Shown here: positions 37,239 through 44,963 of the stretch, one piece after another
How positions within the stretch are numbered: position 1 is the first letter of the stretch
Layout: every line of letters begins with the position of its first letter
Assembly: GCA_947085815.1 (NCBI GenBank)
Contig: CAMTXU010000008.1
Span: 79,337-143,336, forward strand
Source of the DNA: Fen-1258 sp947085815
GTDB taxonomy: Bacteria; Bacteroidota; Ignavibacteria; Ignavibacteriales; Melioribacteraceae
DNA length: 64,000 nt
Direction: 5' to 3'
Translations under genes and position numbers: made by a program
The notes under the pieces: generated by a model
Database searches by the model: none
The model's input: only the letters and a program-made list of their open reading frames with translations
Told to the model about the DNA's origin: nothing

Positions 37239-37352
37239 AAGTCTACTCTAAAAAGGTATATTTAAAGTAAAAATGTTTCGAATTGGGTTTGTATTCATAT
37301 AGTAAAATTGCATAAATAACCTTTTTAGATACGCCTCATTCATAAATTTAGA

Positions 37353-37832
37353 TCAATATTGTGTGGCTGGAAAACCAAAAAATTTTCTCAGCAGACAGAG
37401 CTGTCCAACATGATATGCTTCATGTTCTGAGAGGAACGAAATCATGTTCAGAACAGATTTACCTCCGGGGAAATCCATATTCAATTTAACTTCCAACTGT
37501 TTGGCAGAAAGACTGTTTAATTTTTTTATGAAAATTTGATCTGTTTTTTTCCACTCATTCAAGACACGTGACAGCTTTGGATAAATTTCTATTTCATCAA
37601 TGCTGTCTGCCCAATCAACGTATTTAGCAAAAGGACTTTTTATTTTTACTCCAAGTTGAACGAGTATAAAGTTTCTGGCATCAACTAAATGAAGCGCTAT
37701 AAAAATCATCGAGTTTGTTTTTTTGTTAGGGCGCTTAAGCGCAACTTTTTCTTCAACATCTTTAAAACTGTTTATGAAAAGTGTCGAGTTGACTTTATAG
37801 ATTGATGCGATTGGTTTTAGTGCTAAATTCAT
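37353..37832 (-). CDS. DinB/YfiT-like metal-binding protein
   Basis: Protein of 159 residues with the DinB four-helix layout and its three metal histidines. One is early in ALHLVDARNFI, and two are late in EHEAYHVGQLCLLR. Family members are often thiol transferases or stress-related enzymes. The substrate is unknown. An AAAGGAG-like site precedes the start. Confidence 0.8.
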   Translation of the reverse strand: MNLALKPIASIYKVNSTLFINSFKDVEEKVALKRPNKKTNSMIFIALHLVDARNFILVQLGVKIKSPFAKYVDWADSIDEIEIYPKLSRVLNEWKKTDQIFIKKLNSLSAKQLEVKLNMDFPGGKSVLNMISFLSEHEAYHVGQLCLLRKFFGFPATQY

Positions 37833-38003
37833 TTTTTTCTCCTTTGCGGTGTTGTATTCATTCAGCGACCGATTTATTGAATAATTCAGCGATGATCTCC
37901 TCTAAATTTTTAACCGGCATGAATCCATTTTTTCAATCCGGCATCAAAATAATAAATTCATTGTTCTTATAAAGCCTAATTATAGTTTATCTAAAACGAG
38001 CCG

Positions 38004-38032
38004 ATTCGACCGAATGGACGAGCCGGACGACA
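38004..38032 (+). promoter_or_regulatory. Predicted activator site, two dyads (copy A)
   Basis: ATTCG-AC-CGAAT at 38004-38015 is a perfect 5-2-5 inverted repeat, and AGCCG-GA-CGACA at 38021-38032 is a second, imperfect one. Related dyads stand upstream of the two paralogous genes. Their centres lie 95 and 79 bp upstream of the -24 GG, a normal distance for a sigma54 activator site. The link to the 42743 regulator is inference. Confidence 0.45.
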
Positions 38033-38102
38033 ATCTGGTTGACCAAGGTATTCAAAAAATAAAAATACCTACACAATTTCTCTAAAAACTAACAAAGTCC
38101 AC

Positions 38103-38121
38103 TTGGCACGTTTTTTTAGCA
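38103..38121 (+). promoter_or_regulatory. Sigma54-like promoter, -24 element (copy A)
   Basis: TTGGCACG at 38103-38110 is a perfect -24 element, with its GG 63 bp before the ATG at 38168. The -12 element is weak: the next GC lies 12, not 10, bases after GG (TTTAGC). The conserved distance to the start codon shared with two paralogues supports a real promoter. Confidence 0.42.
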
Positions 38122-38167
38122 ATACTACTAGAAATAGTAAGTCTTTTAAAATAACAACGAGGTTAAA

Positions 38168-38590
38168 ATGAAAAAGTTGGTCTACTTGATGGCACTTTTC
38201 GTATTTCTAATTGCATACTCGAATATCTCGGCACAGGCAAAAGACCCTAAACCGCCTACTCAGCATGGTAAGGGTTTTGTAGATAAAAACGGAGATGGCT
38301 ATAACGACAACGCGCCCGATCATGACGGCGATGGAATTCCAAACGGTCTTGATCCTGATTACACCGGCCCAAAACTTCAGAGAAATAAATTTGTTGATTT
38401 GAATGGTGATGGCATCAATGACAACGCAGGCAAGGGTAAACATGGCGAAAAAGGAACCAAAGGTGGTTTCGGTCCCGGTAACGGCACAGGTAACCACGGT
38501 GTTGGTCAAATGAACGGAACCGGAAACGGTACGCAAACAGGCATGGGTTCACAAAAGATGATGGGGCGCGGGTTCAAAGGCGGTAAATAG
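38168..38590 (+). CDS. Small secreted protein with Asp-rich VDxNGDG loops and Gly-Thr-Gly tail
   Basis: Exported protein of 140 residues (signal about 1-22, ending NISAQ). Three acidic loops, DKNGDG (39-44), DHDGDG (51-56) and DLNGDG (77-82), resemble EF-hand or thrombospondin-type calcium loops. The remainder is Gly-rich with GNGTGN-type repeats (about 88-140). It is a relative of the proteins at 44318 and 52998 (complement), sharing (F/W)VDxNGDGxxDN. No known family function. A strong terminator follows. It may bind divalent metal at the surface; expression by a sigma54 system is proposed. Confidence 0.8.
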   Translation: MKKLVYLMALFVFLIAYSNISAQAKDPKPPTQHGKGFVDKNGDGYNDNAPDHDGDGIPNGLDPDYTGPKLQRNKFVDLNGDGINDNAGKGKHGEKGTKGGFGPGNGTGNHGVGQMNGTGNGTQTGMGSQKMMGRGFKGGK

Positions 38591-38620
38591 TAAACAAGAA
38601 ATATTGATGTTATTATTATC

Positions 38621-38647
38621 GGGACTCCCCGGAGTCCCATTTTTTTG
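38621..38647 (+). terminator. Rho-independent terminator after 38168 gene
   Basis: GGGACTCC and GGAGTCCC form a perfect 8-bp stem with a 2-base (or, fraying, 4-base) loop. It is followed directly by ATTTTTTTG. It separates the small secreted protein gene from the beta-barrel gene. Confidence 0.88.
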
Positions 38648-38655
38648 AGGAGAAA

Positions 38656-39795
38656 ATGAATAAAGTTTCCATTCGATCAATAAAAGTGTTGTCCACAATT
38701 TTTTTCTTTATTAGTTCACTTAGTTCAGCACAGTGGAGTTTTAAATTATCAACTGATCAAGAATATAATGACAATCCTTTCCGCACCCAGCTTTCGACAA
38801 AAACATTTCTCTCGTCTGTAGATTTCGGATTGGAAAATGATTCAGAAAATCTCTCCATTGGTTATTATGGAAGTTATCTGAATTTTGATGTGGTACCGGA
38901 AAGAAATTTTTATTGGCATCAATTTGCAATGTGGAAAAGTTTTGAAAATTCTTCTTTAGGTATTTATGCAGAACAGCGATTAAACAAAGATGAGTTTACC
39001 TATTATAACTACACCAATATTACGGCTTATTACAACGAGCAATTTAATTTGGAAAATTTCTTTTTCACACTTTCCCCGAATCTGAGTCTTACTAAGTATA
39101 AGAATATCAGTATAATGGATAACTTCAAAGGAAGTTTGGGCTTGAACATCAACCGTGGTTTTGAAAGCGGAACTACATTCATTATTGGCGGCGCTTTTAA
39201 TTATAAAAAATATCTCAACCCGATACAATCCGGAACTTATACTTACCTTGACGAAAATAACAAACCAGTAACCGAGTCATATATAGACAAAAATGTATCT
39301 TCAATTACACAATTAGTTTCATTTGGGCGAGTAGCGCAATCAATTACAGAGACAACAGGTTTGGCGGTGCAGTTTACAAACAGAAGCATCTTCAACGGTT
39401 TTGGTGCTTTCGTTAAAGATTTGAATATGATATATGGAGATGAGTCAGAAATGTTTGATGATCCGGTAAACTATGAAGGGAACAATCTCTCACTTGAACT
39501 CACTCAAATATTTTTTGATGATCTGGAATTCAAGGCAGGATTCTTTCAGAATAGAAAACATTATCTCTCACAAGGGATCTATGATAAGCTTTATAATTAT
39601 GATACCGGCATTATGCGCAGTGACACCCAAAACATTTTTAATTTCTCGGCAACGAAAAGTATACCTTTTGAATTCTTGGGAGGGAGTGCTCTATCTATAG
39701 GATTGAACTATCAATTAATCGACAACCAATCGAACAGTTTTCTATTCAACTATAAAAGTAATTCCATAAATCTAAATCTTGCTTTCGAATTCTAG
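38656..39795 (+). CDS. Outer-membrane beta-barrel protein, unknown function
   Basis: Protein of 379 residues with a signal peptide ending SLSSAQ. The mature part shows many alternating aromatic/polar strands ending at aromatic residues (for instance SLGIYAEQRL, SIGLNYQL) and closes with a terminal Phe (NLNLAFEF), typical of outer-membrane barrels. No family is recognised. GAGGAG lies 6 bases before the ATG. It precedes the DUF4405 gene by 5 bp, so the two are one transcript. Confidence 0.72.
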   Translation: MNKVSIRSIKVLSTIFFFISSLSSAQWSFKLSTDQEYNDNPFRTQLSTKTFLSSVDFGLENDSENLSIGYYGSYLNFDVVPERNFYWHQFAMWKSFENSSLGIYAEQRLNKDEFTYYNYTNITAYYNEQFNLENFFFTLSPNLSLTKYKNISIMDNFKGSLGLNINRGFESGTTFIIGGAFNYKKYLNPIQSGTYTYLDENNKPVTESYIDKNVSSITQLVSFGRVAQSITETTGLAVQFTNRSIFNGFGAFVKDLNMIYGDESEMFDDPVNYEGNNLSLELTQIFFDDLEFKAGFFQNRKHYLSQGIYDKLYNYDTGIMRSDTQNIFNFSATKSIPFEFLGGSALSIGLNYQLIDNQSNSFLFNYKSNSINLNLAFEF

Positions 39796-39800
39796 GAAAA

Positions 39801-40631
39801 ATGATGAAAAAGAAATTTAATTTCAGAGGATTTATAAGTTTATATATAGCACTCTCTTTTATAGTGATGACTGTTTCCGGCGTAATATTATTCTTATCTC
39901 CCGCCGGTAGAGTTGCAAACTGGTCCAACTGGCGTCTTTTCGGTTTATTAAAATCTCAGTGGCAAGCTGTGCATACAATTTTTACATTCATTTTTGTTGT
40001 TGCGATTATATTTCATCTGTTTTTTAACTGGAGACCACTTATTGCTTATTTGAAGATGAAAATAGGTGCTGCCGTACTACCCAGAAAAGAAATTTTAGGT
40101 GCGTCAATTTTAGCAGTGTTGATTTTCGTATTAACTCTTTATGGTGTTGCTCCCTTCAGTTCCGTTATGACTTTCGGTGAATCGTTGAAAGACTCCTGGT
40201 CATCATCAAGCACCGAACCTCCTATTCCTCACGCCGAAGAACAATCAATTGTAAAATTTGCTGAAACAATAAAAATCCCATCCGCTCAATTAATTAGTCA
40301 ATTATCAGAAAAGGGAATTAAAGTAGAAAATGAATCCTCAAGCATAAAAGAGATTTCGGCACAAAATAATATAGCTCCGAGTGATATTTATAATATAGTA
40401 AGGGAAACTTCAGGAAAACCGGTTGAGATTCCCACAGACGGAAGGGGCTACGGAAGAAAAACGATTGAGCAAATTTGTACAGAGCTGAAGATTAACACCG
40501 ACTATGGTTTGAATAGACTTAGAGCAAAGGGAATAAATGCAGATAAAGAAGAAAAATTAAAAGACGTTGCTGCCAGAAATCAAATGACTCCAATTGATAT
40601 AGCAAATACTATGACCGGGGGTTCTAATTAG
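39801..40631 (+). CDS. DUF4405 membrane protein with C-terminal helical repeats
   Basis: Protein of 276 residues (ATG at 39801 or 39804). Helices at about 10-32, 48-70 and 90-115 carry conserved His residues (AVHTIFTF and IFHLFFNW), the pattern of DUF4405/cytochrome-b-like membrane proteins, so bound haem is possible. The C-terminal part (about 145-276) has two or three repeats of a 50-residue helical motif (SAQLISQLSEKGIKVEN; YGLNRLRAKGINADKEEKL). It lies between a beta-barrel gene and a sensor kinase gene. Function unknown. Confidence 0.75.
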   Translation: MMKKKFNFRGFISLYIALSFIVMTVSGVILFLSPAGRVANWSNWRLFGLLKSQWQAVHTIFTFIFVVAIIFHLFFNWRPLIAYLKMKIGAAVLPRKEILGASILAVLIFVLTLYGVAPFSSVMTFGESLKDSWSSSSTEPPIPHAEEQSIVKFAETIKIPSAQLISQLSEKGIKVENESSSIKEISAQNNIAPSDIYNIVRETSGKPVEIPTDGRGYGRKTIEQICTELKINTDYGLNRLRAKGINADKEEKLKDVAARNQMTPIDIANTMTGGSN

Positions 40632-40717
40632 AGCAGTCCATGAATCCTATAGAAGAGCTTCTCATCATATTCCAAAAAAGATTTTAGTAAATTAGACGAC
40701 AACTAAATGACAAAAAA

Positions 40718-42733
40718 ATGAAGCTCTTTAGAAATCTATTTATCCAGCCAAAAAGCCTTATACTTATCTTCCTAGTAACCGCTTCTATTGTTATTGCTTC
40801 TCTTCTAATTGAATTGACTCAAAGCAAAAACGAAATGTTGGGACTGATGGAAAAACAGGGGCATACTTTGTTGGAAACACTTCTTTCCTCTTCGAACAAT
40901 GCCCTCCTATCCTATGAAAAAATTGAAGATGAACTTAAACAACGGTTATTAAGTAATGCTTCGATGATAAAATTAATGCTCGAAAAAGGATTAATTACTA
41001 ATTCACTTTTAGAGGAGATAGCAAAGAATAATCGGCTTTACCGGATAAATATTTTTGATAGTAACGGAGCCAAAAGATTCGCCAGCCATAAAGAAATTCA
41101 TTCAAATCTACCCGAAAAAGAGAACCCTAAGAAATATATCGAGCCAATATTAAACGGAGAAGCCGATACTCTGATTATAGGCATTAAACCGGCGAGGTTT
41201 ATTGATGGGCAAAGATTTGCAGTTGCAGTTTCAACAAAAGATGGCGGTGCTATTGTACTAAACGTTGATGCGGAAGAGTTATTGAGTTTTCGGAAGAAAG
41301 TCGGATTTGGGATTCTGTTGAAAAAAGTAACCGAAAATTCACAAATTATTTATGCAGCACTTCAAGATGAAGATGGAATCATGGCCGGTTCCGGCAAAAT
41401 TGAAAATTTAGAAGAAATCGATTCATCAAATGTATTAAGAAAAACCCTCGACGAGAATTCATTTAAGTGGAGGATCGCACAGATTGGTAATCTGGAAGTC
41501 TTTGAGGTATTGCATCCATTCGTACATAACAGCGAGACAATCGGAATCTTCCGGTTGGGAATATCTTTAGAACCATTGAATAATGTAAACGAAAGATTAA
41601 CACGCAGGATTATCTTCTTCGGAATCGTTCTATTTGTTTTTGGATTTATAACAATTACACTGATCTTCGTAAGACAAAATTTCGATCTGCTCACAAAGAA
41701 ATTTACCGCAATCGAATCGTACTCGAGTAGAATAATTGATAATGTAAGTGACGGTATTATAGTCTTGGATTCAAATAAAAAGATTCAGACAATTAATAAG
41801 GCCGGAGAAGCTCTGCTGGGTATTGCAGAAGGTAAAGCGAGGGGGATCGAGTTCATTTCTCTTTTTGAAGGAAGCAAATGCGAAAATATTTTACACACAT
41901 CTTCCATTATAGAAGAAATTGAATGCAACCTTGCCGGAAAAAATAAAGTGTTCTTAGTTTCCAAAAGTGAATTTCACAATGAGAATAAAGAAAATAATAT
42001 AATTTTGGTATTGAGAGATTTAACCGAGCAGAAATTATTAAAGAATCAAATCGAAAGAAGCGAGCGCCTTATAGCTATGGGTGAATTGGCCTCTTCAGTT
42101 GCCCACGAAATTAGAAATCCGTTAAATTCTATCGGCACAATTGCTCAGCAGCTCGGCAAGGATTTTCATCCCAAGGAGAATGAGAAGGAATTCAAGAATC
42201 TTACTCAGATTGTCTATAAAGAGGTGAGGCGTATAAACGAAACAATCGAAAGCTTTCTAAAATTTTCTAAACCGCAGCAGATTAATGCCGAAAGATTTGT
42301 TGCACGAGAATTATTCGATCAGCTAGAGAAGCAGTATTATTCTCTTCTCGTAAAAAATAAAATCAATTTGAAAATGAATATTGCTGATATCGGTGAGGTT
42401 GTTTGGGATAAAACCCAGATGACACAAGCGTTCATAAATTTATTTGAAAATGCTATTAATGCCGTTGATGATAACGGCGAAATAAGTATTGATGTTTTAG
42501 AACGGGAGGAAAAACAAGTGGAGATTAAATTTGCAGATAACGGCAAAGGTATTCCTTCCGACAATCTGAAAAGGATCTTCAATCTCTACTTCACTACAAA
42601 ATCAAAAGGGAGTGGAATTGGGCTTAGCATTGTTCAAAAAATAATCTCCGAGCACAATGGATTGATCTCAGTCCAAAGCGAGCCAAATAATGGAACAATA
42701 TTCACAATGATATTGCCTAAATACTTTTCGTAA
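40718..42733 (+). CDS. Membrane sensor histidine kinase (ZraS/AtoS-like)
   Basis: Kinase of 671 residues. Membrane helices are at about 13-32 and 293-318, enclosing a periplasmic sensor domain of about 260 residues. PAS (about 335-440) follows, then HisKA with SVAHEIRNPLNSIG and HATPase_c with NLFENAINAVDDNG, FADNGKGI and GSGIGL. The HEIRNPLNSIG form is typical of kinases that pair with NtrC-type regulators. The regulator follows after 9 bp. It probably senses an envelope or metal signal, as ZraS does; no ligand is evident from sequence. Confidence 0.92.
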   Translation: MKLFRNLFIQPKSLILIFLVTASIVIASLLIELTQSKNEMLGLMEKQGHTLLETLLSSSNNALLSYEKIEDELKQRLLSNASMIKLMLEKGLITNSLLEEIAKNNRLYRINIFDSNGAKRFASHKEIHSNLPEKENPKKYIEPILNGEADTLIIGIKPARFIDGQRFAVAVSTKDGGAIVLNVDAEELLSFRKKVGFGILLKKVTENSQIIYAALQDEDGIMAGSGKIENLEEIDSSNVLRKTLDENSFKWRIAQIGNLEVFEVLHPFVHNSETIGIFRLGISLEPLNNVNERLTRRIIFFGIVLFVFGFITITLIFVRQNFDLLTKKFTAIESYSSRIIDNVSDGIIVLDSNKKIQTINKAGEALLGIAEGKARGIEFISLFEGSKCENILHTSSIIEEIECNLAGKNKVFLVSKSEFHNENKENNIILVLRDLTEQKLLKNQIERSERLIAMGELASSVAHEIRNPLNSIGTIAQQLGKDFHPKENEKEFKNLTQIVYKEVRRINETIESFLKFSKPQQINAERFVARELFDQLEKQYYSLLVKNKINLKMNIADIGEVVWDKTQMTQAFINLFENAINAVDDNGEISIDVLEREEKQVEIKFADNGKGIPSDNLKRIFNLYFTTKSKGSGIGLSIVQKIISEHNGLISVQSEPNNGTIFTMILPKYFS

Positions 42734-42742
42734 GAGGATAAC

Positions 42743-44098
42743 ATGAACATCTTTTCGGTTTTGGTGATTGATGACGAAGAATCTCAGCTTCAATCTCTAA
42801 AAAGCTTTTTAACTAAACGCGGCTATACAGTTCATACCGCGAACAGCGGTGAGACTGGCTATAAAATAGCCGAGTCAAATTTGATCGATATAGTGCTTAC
42901 CGATTTTAACATGCCGGGATGGGATGGAATGCAAGTTCTTCTTAAAGTAAAAGGGTTGAATCCGGAGATTGACCTTGTCGTAATGACCGCATACGGAACA
43001 ATAGAGCGCGCTGTCAATCTTATGAAGGCGGGTGCGTTTGATTATTTGACAAAGCCGATAGATCTGGATGAATTGGAAAATATTCTTGAAAAGATAAAAG
43101 AAAGAAAATTGTTGATTGGTGAGAATAAGCTGCTGAAAGAACAACTTCAAGATAAATTCCGCTTCGAACAAATAATTTCTCAAAGCAGTTTGATGGAAAA
43201 TGTTTTAAATACTGCCGGAAGAGTCGCAAGTTCCAAAGCAACAGTTTTAATTAGAGGTGAAAGCGGAACGGGGAAAGAACTAATTGCAAAAGCCATTCAC
43301 TTTGCTAGCGATAGAAAAGATAAACCATTTATTACTGTAAATGTTGCCTCCCTTTCGGAGAACCTTCTTGAAAGCGAATTGTTTGGGCATGAAAAAGGAT
43401 CATTCACCGGCGCGGTAAATCAGAGAATAGGAAGATTTGAAGAAGCTGACGGAGGCACAATCTTTATTGATGAAGTCGGAGACGTTCCGCTATCTGTACA
43501 GGTGAAACTCCTTAGGGTAATTCAATTCGGTGAGGTACAAAAAATCGGCAGCGGCAGTTCGATTCATACCGATGTAAGAATAATAACCGCAACTCATAGA
43601 AACCTTGAAGAGATGATTGCAAAAGGTGAATTCCGGGAAGATCTTTTTTACAGATTGAACGTGGTTCCTATTGTGCTTCCTACTTTAAGACAAAGGAAGG
43701 AAGACATTCCCATAATAGCTGAGCACTTTATTAAAAAGTATTCAACTGAAAACAAAAAGAATGTGAATGGAATTACGAGAGAAGCTTTAGATCAACTTAT
43801 GAAATATAATTTCCCGGGTAATGTTCGTGAACTGGAAAATATTATTGAACGCGCTGTTGTGCTGACGCGGAATGAATTTATCTCAAAGAATGATTTACCT
43901 ATGCTCTCCTCACAGAAAGAAGTTGATAAGAATTTAGATCCATTTAATTTTGATGATGGATATGAAATAAAAGTAAAAGCATTTGAGACAGCGATGATTC
44001 AAGAAGCGTTAAGCAGAACAAACGGAAATAAAAGTGCGGCGGCAAGAATACTTGGCATCAGCGAAAGGCATTTAAGATCCAGACTGGAAAGACTGTAA
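42743..44098 (+). CDS. NtrC-family sigma54 response regulator (ZraR-like)
   Basis: Activator of 451 residues. It has a receiver (phosphoacceptor in IVLTDFNMPGWDG near 53, Lys in LTKPID) and an AAA+ domain (Walker A GESGTGKE, GAFTGA-type loop present as GSFTGA, Walker B FIDEVG). The C-terminal Fis helix-turn-helix is NKSAAARILGISERHLRSRL. It is paired with the kinase upstream. It lies 220 bp before one of three genes with sigma54-like promoters, so it is the best candidate for their activator. Confidence 0.92.
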   Translation: MNIFSVLVIDDEESQLQSLKSFLTKRGYTVHTANSGETGYKIAESNLIDIVLTDFNMPGWDGMQVLLKVKGLNPEIDLVVMTAYGTIERAVNLMKAGAFDYLTKPIDLDELENILEKIKERKLLIGENKLLKEQLQDKFRFEQIISQSSLMENVLNTAGRVASSKATVLIRGESGTGKELIAKAIHFASDRKDKPFITVNVASLSENLLESELFGHEKGSFTGAVNQRIGRFEEADGGTIFIDEVGDVPLSVQVKLLRVIQFGEVQKIGSGSSIHTDVRIITATHRNLEEMIAKGEFREDLFYRLNVVPIVLPTLRQRKEDIPIIAEHFIKKYSTENKKNVNGITREALDQLMKYNFPGNVRELENIIERAVVLTRNEFISKNDLPMLSSQKEVDKNLDPFNFDDGYEIKVKAFETAMIQEALSRTNGNKSAAARILGISERHLRSRLERL

Positions 44099-44162
44099 CA
44101 TTGCTTCTAAAGAATTATTGAAATTTTGAAATTTGGTCCATTATAATATTGTTTCTTCGTCA

Positions 44163-44174
44163 AGCCGGTCGACT
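44163..44174 (+). promoter_or_regulatory. Predicted activator site (copy B)
   Basis: AGCCG-GT-CGACT is a 5-2-5 dyad with one mismatch, followed by TCGAC half-sites up to 44182. Its centre is 86 bp upstream of the -24 GG. It matches copy C at 53139 in 10 of 12 bases. Confidence 0.45.
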
Positions 44175-44252
44175 GCCTCGACAAAAAAACCGATCTCTAA
44201 TTCTATTAACTAAAGAACATTTGCCTTTTTGTCAAAAAGCGAACTAATGTTT

Positions 44253-44269
44253 CTGGCACAATCTTTATT
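44253..44269 (+). promoter_or_regulatory. Sigma54-like promoter, -24 element (copy B)
   Basis: CTGGCAC at 44253-44259 is a good -24 element with its GG 63 bp before the ATG at 44318. The -12 position has TTAT in place of TTGC, so the promoter is degenerate there. Confidence 0.4.
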
Positions 44270-44317
44270 AAGTACTCTACAACAACATAATTCAATAACA
44301 TAACAAAGGAGTACAAA

Positions 44318-44644
44318 ATGAAACGCACAGCATTATTCTTCGCAGTAGCACTATTTACAATCGTTTTTTTCAACAGCAACTCAAATGCTCAAACAACCGG
44401 AAACGGAGTTAAAGTAAATTGGGTTGACGCAAACGGAGACGGCATTTGTGATAATGTCGGAACATCACTTCAGGGCGTAAACCGAACCGGCAAAGGTTAC
44501 GGTAAGAAAGATGGCACCGGCATACGGGTACAACCACAAGACGGAACCGGATTTGGCAATAAAGGCGGCAGCATGACAGCTGCAGGTATGCATGATGGAA
44601 CAGGTCCAAAGGGTGCTGCGGCTAGCCGTCGCGGTAGAAACTAA
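44318..44644 (+). CDS. Small secreted VDxNGDG / Gly-Thr-Gly protein (paralogue B)
   Basis: Exported protein of 108 residues with a signal peptide to about residue 25 (SNSNAQ). Residues 36-46 (VDANGDGICDN) form an acidic loop with one Cys. After it come about five DGTG-type repeats (KKDGTGIR, PQDGTGFG, MHDGTGPKG) and a basic end RRGRN. It is about 75% identical by eye to the product at 52675-52998. The DGTGPxG tail recalls Gly-rich DUF5320 proteins often encoded beside NifX-like genes. AAAGGAG precedes the ATG. Function unknown. Confidence 0.82.
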   Translation: MKRTALFFAVALFTIVFFNSNSNAQTTGNGVKVNWVDANGDGICDNVGTSLQGVNRTGKGYGKKDGTGIRVQPQDGTGFGNKGGSMTAAGMHDGTGPKGAAASRRGRN

Positions 44645-44675
44645 TTAATTGATCGAAGAAATTAAATTAAAAAGA

Positions 44676-44706
44676 GGAAGCCTGCGAACCATGCTTCCCT
44701 TTTTTG
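44676..44706 (+). terminator. Rho-independent terminator after 44318 gene
   Basis: A 6-bp stem GGAAGC/GCTTCC with an 11-base loop is followed by CTTTTTTG. It sits 32 bp after the stop codon. Confidence 0.75.
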
Positions 44707-44779
44707 TATCTAACATAGCAGGCTTTTGATATGTTTAATGAAACTCCCGCCCTCAAGCTGCGAGGTATCAGAAACAAGT

Positions 44780-44905
44780 CATTACAAATCCCGCTTTAGC
44801 GGGACGAAGTAATCTTTTGCATTCGATTGCTTCGCTACGCTCGCAATGACGATTGTATGCCGCAACCTGCCCGCCGCTTTGCTTTAGTAGGCGCGGCGGA
44901 GAAAT
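44780..44905. repeat. Interspersed intergenic hairpin repeat
   Basis: Successive inverted repeats: CCCGC-TTTA-GCGGG (44790-44803), an ATTGC...GCAAT arrangement around CTTCGCTACGCTCG (44826-44848) and CCGCCGC/GCGGCGG (44871-44899). The ATTGCTTCGCTACGCTCGCAAT core is a widely seen type of non-coding bacterial repeat. Its GC content stands out from the flanks. Confidence 0.6.
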
Positions 44906-44963
44906 TAAACATAGAGAGATTAACCAATGAATATTTTCAGCAAATAATGAGGCAATCCAAAAG

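Larger units (their letters stand above)
37833..38167. other. Control region of the first VDxNGDG protein gene (335 bp)
   Basis: The spacer between the leftward DinB gene and the rightward small secreted protein gene at 38168. It contains a dyad cluster at 38004-38032 and a sigma54-like -24 box at 38103, listed separately. No further gene is seen. A poor ribosome site (ACGAGG) precedes the 38168 start codon. Confidence 0.6.
44645..44963. other. 319-bp spacer with terminator and interspersed repeat
   Basis: The spacer holds a terminator at 44676-44706 and a repetitive hairpin element at 44780-44905. The ribosome site of the TonB receptor gene, GAGG, follows. I see no gene in it. Confidence 0.65.
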
